Below, piece by piece: positions 56,391 through 61,648 of a stretch of 61,648 nucleotides of DNA. How positions within the stretch are numbered: the first letter of the stretch is position 1; every line of letters starts with the position of its first letter. Position numbers and translations under genes: made by a program. Location: assembly GCA_900769905.1 (NCBI GenBank), contig CAAGIL010000036.1, forward strand, positions 1 through 61,648, read 5' to 3'. This DNA is from Rikenellaceae bacterium. Lineage in GTDB: Bacteria; Bacteroidota; Bacteroidia; Bacteroidales; UBA932. The notes beneath the pieces were generated by a model. That model was not told the origin of the DNA and made no database searches. It worked only from the letters and a program-made list of their open reading frames with translations.

Positions 56391-57428
56391 ATGCAAGAAT
56401 TGGATTGGAGCAATCTGTCTTTCGCTTACAGAAAGACCAACGCAATCATCGTCAGCAGGTATAAGGACGGAAAATGGTCGGCCCCGGAGGTGTCCAGGGA
56501 CTTTGACTTCCACTTCAATGCTTTTGCCGGAGTTTTTCATTACGGCAATTCCTGTTTCGAGGGCCTGAAGGCCTTCAGGGGAGCGGATGGAAAGGTAAGG
56601 CTCTTCCGTCCGGATGAGAACGCCGCCCGCATCAGGCGCAGCGCAACCCGTCTGGGTATGGCTGCCCCTACGGATGAGATGTTCATCGAAATGTGCAAGA
56701 TGTGCGTGAGGGAGAACATTGACTTCCTGCCGCCATTCGGCTACAACGCCTCTATGTATGTGCGCCCTGTGCTGGAGGGTGTGAATCCCCAGATCAACAT
56801 AGTGCCATCCGACGAGGTGGTGTTCGCCGTAATGTGCCTTCCTGTAGGCAATTACTCAAAAGCCGGCAGCCTCTGCCCGGTGGATGCCGTTATCTCGCGC
56901 AACTACGACAGGGCCGCTCCAAACGGCACCGGTTCCTATAAGATAAGCGCCAACTACGCGATGTCGCTCTATCCATACACCCTGGCCCACGAGCTGGGGT
57001 ACACGGAACTGCTCTTCCTCGACCCTGCAACCAAGACCAGGGTTGACGAGTTCGGCTCCTCCAATTTCATCGGTATCAAAGGTGATACCTACGTGACTCC
57101 GCTTTCCGACAGCGTGCTTCCTTCCATCACCAACAAGAGCCTGCGCCAGCTTGCGCGAGACCTCGGTATGAAGGTGGAGAAGAGGGTAGTGCCGGTGGAG
57201 GAGATTGCCGAGTTCGAGGAGATCAACGCCTGCGGTACTGCCGTGGTAATCACACCTATACGCAGCATCACCGACAAGCCTTTTCTGGAGAGCGAACAGG
57301 TGCTGAGGAAGTATGAAATCGGTTCTCCGAATGAATGTGGTCCTGTGAGCCGCAAGCTCTACCAGCTCATCAGAGGAATACAGAACGGCGAAGAGCAGGA
57401 CCTGCACGGATGGTGCTTTGAGGTTTAG
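56391..57428 (+). CDS. ilvE: Branched-chain amino acid aminotransferase
   Basis: 345 residues, fold-type IV PLP enzyme. The PLP lysine lies in GSYKISANYAMSLYP, with ELLFLDPATKTRVDEFGSSNFIG and the NACGTAVVITPI loop after it. Last step of valine, leucine and isoleucine synthesis, fittingly after leuB (13 nt). Ends 3 nt before another aminotransferase gene. Confidence 0.95.
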   Translation: MQELDWSNLSFAYRKTNAIIVSRYKDGKWSAPEVSRDFDFHFNAFAGVFHYGNSCFEGLKAFRGADGKVRLFRPDENAARIRRSATRLGMAAPTDEMFIEMCKMCVRENIDFLPPFGYNASMYVRPVLEGVNPQINIVPSDEVVFAVMCLPVGNYSKAGSLCPVDAVISRNYDRAAPNGTGSYKISANYAMSLYPYTLAHELGYTELLFLDPATKTRVDEFGSSNFIGIKGDTYVTPLSDSVLPSITNKSLRQLARDLGMKVEKRVVPVEEIAEFEEINACGTAVVITPIRSITDKPFLESEQVLRKYEIGSPNECGPVSRKLYQLIRGIQNGEEQDLHGWCFEV

Positions 57429-57431
57429 GAT

Positions 57432-58748
57432 ATGAAGCTTTTCAGTGAAGAACTTGTGCGTGAGGCTTGCGCGGCCTGCAAGATCAGCGACCTTTCCAGG
57501 GCTACGATAGGAGAGGTGCTGCTCACTGCGCAATACCTTGAAAACAAGACAGGTATCCCATTCGTGCGCATGGACCAGGGGTCCCCGGGCCTGCCGGCAA
57601 ACCGTGTGGGAATTGAGGCCGAGAAGCGTGCCCTGGACAGCGGGGTGGCTTCGCAGTACCCTGCTGCAGCCGGAGTCCCTGAACTCAAGGAGGCGGCATC
57701 CCGTTTCGTGAAGGCCTTCATCAACGTGGATATAAGTCCCCGCAGCTGCGTGCCTACGACCGGTTCCGTGGCGGCTTCCTTCGGCAGTTTCATAGCCTGC
57801 ACCCAGCGCATTCCGGGCAAGGACAAGGTGCTTTTCATAGACCCGGGCTTCCCTATACAGAAATCCCAGCTCAGAGTTCTTGGCGTGGAATGGAGAGAGT
57901 TCGACATCTATCCTTACCGCGGGGCGGAGAAGCTGCGCCCGCGTCTGGAGGAGGAACTCGCCGCCGGGGACATTGCCGCCATAATTTATTCCAACCCCAA
58001 CAATCCGGCGTGGATATGCCTCGATGAAGGGGAGTTGCAGGTCATAGGCGAGCTTGCCACGAAGTACGACGCGGTGGTGCTCGAGGACCTGGCGTATTTC
58101 TGTATGGACTACCGCAAGGAGCTCGGACATCCGTTCTGCGAGCCTTACCTTCCGACGGTGGCGCGCTACACGGACAACTATATCCTGATGCTTTCTTCGT
58201 CCAAAATCTTCAGCTACGCCGGCCAGCGCATTGCCCTGGCCTGTATCTCCGACAAACTCTTCGAAAAGCAGTACCCTGCCCTTGCGCAGAGATACAAGGA
58301 TGCCGGAGTGTTTGGCGTAAGCCTCACTGCATCAATATTGTATATGATAACGAGCGGCTGCACTTCCACCACCCAGTACGCCTATGCCGAGATGATGAAC
58401 CAGGCGTGCGAGGGAAAAATCGATTTCGTGGAGGATACGCGCGAGTATGCCCGCAGGGCTGCCAGGATGAAGGAGATTTTCCTGCGCCACGGCTTCCACA
58501 TAGTCTATGACAGGGATGTGGACGACAAGGTGGGGGACGGCTTCTTCTTCACCATAGGCTACGAAGGCCTGAGCGGAGACGAACTTGTGGTGGAACTCAT
58601 GCATTACGGGGTTAGCGGCATCAGCCTGTCCACCACCGGCAGCCACAAGGAGGGCGTGCGCGCCTGCACCAGCCGCATCAGGGAAGAACTCTATCCTGTC
58701 CTGGACGAAAGGATGGCGGCATTCCAGCAAGATCACCCTAATAATTAA
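57432..58748 (+). CDS. Class I/II PLP-dependent aminotransferase, substrate unknown
   Basis: 438 residues, fold-type I. MDQGSPGLPANRVG and SQYPAAAGVPELKEAASRFV are the N-terminal substrate region, SNPNNPAWICL and EDLAYFCMDY the cofactor-binding asparagine and aspartate/tyrosine, and SSSKIFSYAGQR the PLP lysine region. I recall close relatives in many Bacteroidales, annotated only as aminotransferase. Its place between ilvE and metX/lysC would suit an aspartate, branched-chain or diaminopimelate-pathway amino transfer, but nothing in the sequence decides this. Confidence 0.88.
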   Translation: MKLFSEELVREACAACKISDLSRATIGEVLLTAQYLENKTGIPFVRMDQGSPGLPANRVGIEAEKRALDSGVASQYPAAAGVPELKEAASRFVKAFINVDISPRSCVPTTGSVAASFGSFIACTQRIPGKDKVLFIDPGFPIQKSQLRVLGVEWREFDIYPYRGAEKLRPRLEEELAAGDIAAIIYSNPNNPAWICLDEGELQVIGELATKYDAVVLEDLAYFCMDYRKELGHPFCEPYLPTVARYTDNYILMLSSSKIFSYAGQRIALACISDKLFEKQYPALAQRYKDAGVFGVSLTASILYMITSGCTSTTQYAYAEMMNQACEGKIDFVEDTREYARRAARMKEIFLRHGFHIVYDRDVDDKVGDGFFFTIGYEGLSGDELVVELMHYGVSGISLSTTGSHKEGVRACTSRIREELYPVLDERMAAFQQDHPNN

Positions 58749-58751
58749 TTC

Positions 58752-59801
58752 ATGAAAATCAACAAGTTGCATATTTCTTCCGAGTTCCGTTTCGAGAGCG
58801 GTGAGTCGCTCCCGGAGCTGGACCTGATATATCATACATCCGAGAGGGAGTACAGGAAAGGAGACAAGGTGCTGTGGATATGCCACGCGCTTACCGGCAA
58901 TTCGGACCCCGAGGACTGGTGGCCTCAGATGGTTGGGGACGGCCTGCTTTTCGACAGCACGCGCTACTTTATCGTATGCGTGAATATGCTCTGCTCCCCC
59001 TATGGCTCCAGCGGTCCTGCAAGCATAGACCCTCGCACGGGAAAACCTTACCTTATGAGCTTCCCCCAGACTACGGTAAGGGACATAGTGAATGCCAATA
59101 TCCTGGTACGCAAGTTCCTGGGAATCGATAAGATAGACCTTATGGTGGGACCTTCCATCGGAGGCTTCCAGGCTCTGGAATGGGTAATAATGGAACCGGA
59201 CGTGGTGAAGGAGGTCGTTTTCCTTGCCACGGCGACCAAGGTGACTCCTTTCATGACCGCGCTCAACGAGTCCCAGAGGATGGCCCTGCTCGCCGATCAG
59301 AGCTTCACTGCCGCTGAGAGTCTTGAAGGAGGCAGAAAAGGTCTCGCGTGCGCCAGGAGCATTGCCCTGATATCCTACAGGACCTTCGACGGATACAACC
59401 TCACCCAGTCGGAAGAAGATGACAACTGCCTGTTTGCGGACCGCGCCGCATCATACCAGCGTTACCAGGGCAAGAAGCTGGTAAACCGTTTCGACGCATA
59501 CAGTTATTGGTACCTGACCCGCACCCTGGACAGCCAGAATGTCGGCCGGGGACGCGGGGGAGTTGTGAAGGCTCTTTCCGAAATCAAGGCCAGGTGCCTG
59601 GTAATCAGTATTGACAGTGATATGCTTTTCCCTCCTAAACACGGAAAGGCCACTGTCGCTGCGCTCGGAAATGCCGAGTACAGGGAACTCTCATCGCTCT
59701 TCGGCCACGACGGCTTCCTGATTGAGAAGGAAAGTCTATGCCATCTCCTCAGACCTGTGGTGGAAAGGGCTTTAAATGATAAACAAGCTAGCGAAATATG
59801 A
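58752..59801 (+). CDS. metX: Homoserine O-acyltransferase (acetyltransferase type)
   Basis: 349-residue alpha/beta hydrolase. Nucleophile S135 in VGPSIGGFQALEW, aspartate in SIDSDMLFPP, histidine in SLFGHDGFL; the oxyanion/recognition segment reads NMLCSPYGSSGPASIDP. It activates homoserine with acetyl-CoA for methionine synthesis, drawing on homoserine from ThrA. Ends in an ATGA overlap with lysC. Acetyl versus succinyl preference was inferred from family membership only. Confidence 0.93.
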   Translation: MKINKLHISSEFRFESGESLPELDLIYHTSEREYRKGDKVLWICHALTGNSDPEDWWPQMVGDGLLFDSTRYFIVCVNMLCSPYGSSGPASIDPRTGKPYLMSFPQTTVRDIVNANILVRKFLGIDKIDLMVGPSIGGFQALEWVIMEPDVVKEVVFLATATKVTPFMTALNESQRMALLADQSFTAAESLEGGRKGLACARSIALISYRTFDGYNLTQSEEDDNCLFADRAASYQRYQGKKLVNRFDAYSYWYLTRTLDSQNVGRGRGGVVKALSEIKARCLVISIDSDMLFPPKHGKATVAALGNAEYRELSSLFGHDGFLIEKESLCHLLRPVVERALNDKQASEI

Positions 59802-61117
59802 AAGTAATGAAGTTCGGCGGAACCTCAGTCGGTTCTGCTCAGAGAATCAAAAACGTGGCAGCGTTGATAACTGCCGAAAAGGGAAATTTCGTAGTGCTGT
59901 CCGCAATGTCGGGCACTACCAACAGTCTTGTGGAGATTTCCGATTATCTTTACAACAAGAATCCCGAGGGAGCTAATGAGACCATAGCCAGGCTGGAATC
60001 CCTTTATGTCAAGCATATCGACAGTCTGTATTCCAAGGATGAGTTCAAGCAGAAGGCGGCCGAGTATGCAGGCGGGGTTTTTGACTATCTCAAGAGCTTC
60101 ACCAAGAATCTTTTCACCCAGACGGAGGAGAAACTCATAGTGGCTCAGGGCGAGCTCCTGTCCACCCATATGATGTATTATTACCTGCTCGAGCAGGGAT
60201 ATAAACCGGTGCTGCTCAATGCTTTGGACTTTATGAAAACGGATGCCCAGGGCGAGCCGGACAGCGAGTACATCAAGTCCAGGCTCAAGGCTGTGATTGC
60301 TGCTTCTCCTGACGCCGAACTTTACATTACCCAGGGCTTCATCTGCCGTAACCTGCACGGGGAGGTGGACAATCTGCTGCGCGGAGGCTCCGATTACACC
60401 GCTTCGCTCTGCGGTGCCGCGCTGGAGGCGGAGGAAATACAGATATGGACGGATATAGACGGTATGCACAACAACGACCCCCGCGTGGTGGACGGTACTA
60501 CCGCCGTGCGTCACTTGCACTTTGACGAGGCCGCCGAGCTTGGGTACTTCGGTGCCAAGATACTCCATCCTACCTGTATCCAGCCTGCGCGCTACGCGAA
60601 CATCCCCGTACGCCTGCTGAATACCATGGACCCCCAGGCTCCGGGCACCATCATCAACAACATCAAGGAATGCGGCAGCATCAAGGCCATTGCCGCCAAG
60701 GACAATATCACCGCGATACGCATCAAGTCTTCCAGAATGCTGCTGGCGCACGGCTTCCTGCGCAAGGTGTTCGAGATTTTCGAGAGCTACCAGACTTCCA
60801 TCGATATGGTCTGCACATCTGAAGTGGGAGTTTCAATGTCAATAGACAATACATTGCACCTCAATGAGATAGTTCACGATCTGAAGAAGTACGGAACCGT
60901 AAGCGTGGACCTGGATATGTGCATAGTGTGCGTGGTCGGCGACATGGATTGGGAGAACGTGGGTTTCGAGACTCGTGCCATGGAGGCGATGAAGGACATC
61001 CCCGTGCGCATGATTTCCTATGGCGGAAGCAACAACAACATTTCCTTCCTTGTGCGCAGGGAAGACAAGAACAGGACCCTTCGCTCCCTGAGCAAATGCC
61101 TTTTCGAGAATGCTTAA
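59798..61117 (+). CDS. lysC: Aspartokinase, monofunctional
   Basis: 439 residues. MKVMKFGGTSVGSAQRIKNVA opens the kinase; NLLRGGSDYTASLCGAALEAEEIQIWTDIDG is the substrate/ATP region; two ACT domains occupy about 300-439 (SRMLLAHGFLRKVFEIFESYQTSIDMV). With lysA next and metX before, it is probably the lysine-regulated isozyme, complementing the threonine-type ThrA. Confidence 0.95.
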   Translation: MKVMKFGGTSVGSAQRIKNVAALITAEKGNFVVLSAMSGTTNSLVEISDYLYNKNPEGANETIARLESLYVKHIDSLYSKDEFKQKAAEYAGGVFDYLKSFTKNLFTQTEEKLIVAQGELLSTHMMYYYLLEQGYKPVLLNALDFMKTDAQGEPDSEYIKSRLKAVIAASPDAELYITQGFICRNLHGEVDNLLRGGSDYTASLCGAALEAEEIQIWTDIDGMHNNDPRVVDGTTAVRHLHFDEAAELGYFGAKILHPTCIQPARYANIPVRLLNTMDPQAPGTIINNIKECGSIKAIAAKDNITAIRIKSSRMLLAHGFLRKVFEIFESYQTSIDMVCTSEVGVSMSIDNTLHLNEIVHDLKKYGTVSVDLDMCIVCVVGDMDWENVGFETRAMEAMKDIPVRMISYGGSNNNISFLVRREDKNRTLRSLSKCLFENA

Positions 61118-61648
61118 GGGTAGTTTTCCGACAGGGCGTTTTGCCGGGCAGCGTACGCCTTTCTACTATTATGACCTCGAGCTGCTTAGACGTACTCTCG
61201 CCAAGGTCAGGGAGGCTTCTTCCTGCCTGCCTTGCGCTTCCGTGCATTATGCCGTGAAGGCTAACTTCAATCCTGTAATACTCAAGGAGATAGCTGCTTC
61301 CGGACTGGGGGCGGACTGCGTGAGCGGAGGAGAAATCAAGGCTGCTCTGGATGCCGGTTTTCCTGCGTCCGGGATAGTATATGCCGGGGTGGGGAAGAGC
61401 GATGAGGAGATACGCTTCGCCCTTGCCGCCGGCATTTCCCGTTTCAATGTGGAGTCGGCTGCGGAGCTTGAAGTAATTGAGGAGATTGCCTCTTCGATGG
61501 GGCTCTGTGCCCCGGTCAGCCTGCGCGTTAATCCCGACATTGGAGCCCATACCCACGCCAACATCACTACCGGTCTCGCGGAGAACAAGTTCGGCATCAA
61601 TTATGAGCAGTTGGAGGAAGTGCTGCGTTACGCGCTCTCCCTGCCTCA
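61110..61648 (+). CDS. lysA: Diaminopimelate decarboxylase, 3' end beyond the window
   Basis: Open frame from ATG 61110 to the window edge, 179 codons with no stop. It starts inside lysC (8-nt overlap). N-terminal PLP barrel of fold-type III: TPFYYYDLELL, the PLP lysine K50 in HYAVKANFNP, CVSGGEIKAALDAGF, VNPDIGAHTHANITTG and NKFGI. Converts meso-diaminopimelate to lysine. Partial only because the window ends. Confidence 0.93.
   Translation, partial: MLKGSFPTGRFAGQRTPFYYYDLELLRRTLAKVREASSCLPCASVHYAVKANFNPVILKEIAASGLGADCVSGGEIKAALDAGFPASGIVYAGVGKSDEEIRFALAAGISRFNVESAAELEVIEEIASSMGLCAPVSLRVNPDIGAHTHANITTGLAENKFGINYEQLEEVLRYALSLP

Noticed and set aside
1..61648. Mobile elements, CRISPR arrays, prophage, rRNA
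   Set aside because: No transposase, integrase, regularly spaced repeats, phage structural genes or rRNA sequence were recognised on either strand.

Overview
This window looks like a chromosomal segment from a member of the Bacteroidota, most likely order Bacteroidales, with a fairly high GC content judged by eye. The signs are families largely confined to that phylum (GSCFA protein, head-GIN lipoprotein, a small acidic conserved protein), a short 286-residue primary sigma factor, almost no Shine-Dalgarno sequences, and many promoters of the Bacteroidetes type (TAnnTTTG at -7, TTTG or TTG about 19-20 nt upstream). The genus cannot be fixed from the sequence; a Rikenellaceae- or Cryptobacteroides-like gut lineage is only a guess. 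I saw no rRNA, insertion sequence, prophage, integron or CRISPR array. No stretch over 300 nt is free of genes.

Left part (1-12.7 kb) is housekeeping. It holds the 3' end of dut, murF, a RelQ-type small alarmone synthetase behind a long dyad, tRNA-Thr(CGU), and a leftward cluster dnaN / DEDDh exonuclease / degenerate FAH-like protein / nhaA. Then come a DegQ/HtrA protease, rpoD-argS-ygiQ in overlapping order, and a small acidic protein followed by a ClC channel.

Middle part (14-42 kb) is envelope, transport and metabolism. It holds tex with a polyprenol-phosphate mannosyltransferase-like gene, an unusual two-module GT2, a thioesterase, and an ABC transporter / GntR (YtrA-like) / head-GIN operon with a dyad just downstream of its promoter. 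After these come a GSCFA protein, a surface metallophosphatase, ffh, a CDF metal exporter, a META-domain lipoprotein, a four-gene heavy-metal RND efflux operon, a GH2 glycosidase, an NhaC-type antiporter, gdhA, and a 984-residue double-receiver/ATP-grasp protein.

Right part (41.8-61.6 kb) is amino-acid biosynthesis. thrA-asd read leftward. A packed rightward unit of at least 14 genes follows: ilvD-ilvB-ilvN-ilvC-leuA-leuC-leuD-cimA-leuB-ilvE-aminotransferase-metX-lysC-lysA. Together they cover valine, leucine and isoleucine (with isoleucine apparently made from pyruvate via citramalate) and branches of the aspartate family (homoserine, O-acetylhomoserine, lysine). lysA runs off the window.

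The most interesting items are the receiver/ATP-grasp protein beside gdhA, the operator-like dyad of the GntR/ABC/GIN operon, the hairpin before the alarmone synthetase start, a set of apparently leaderless promoters, operator-like palindromes between nhaC and gdhA, the Leptospira-type citramalate synthase, and the fact that all eight convergent gene pairs abut or overlap.
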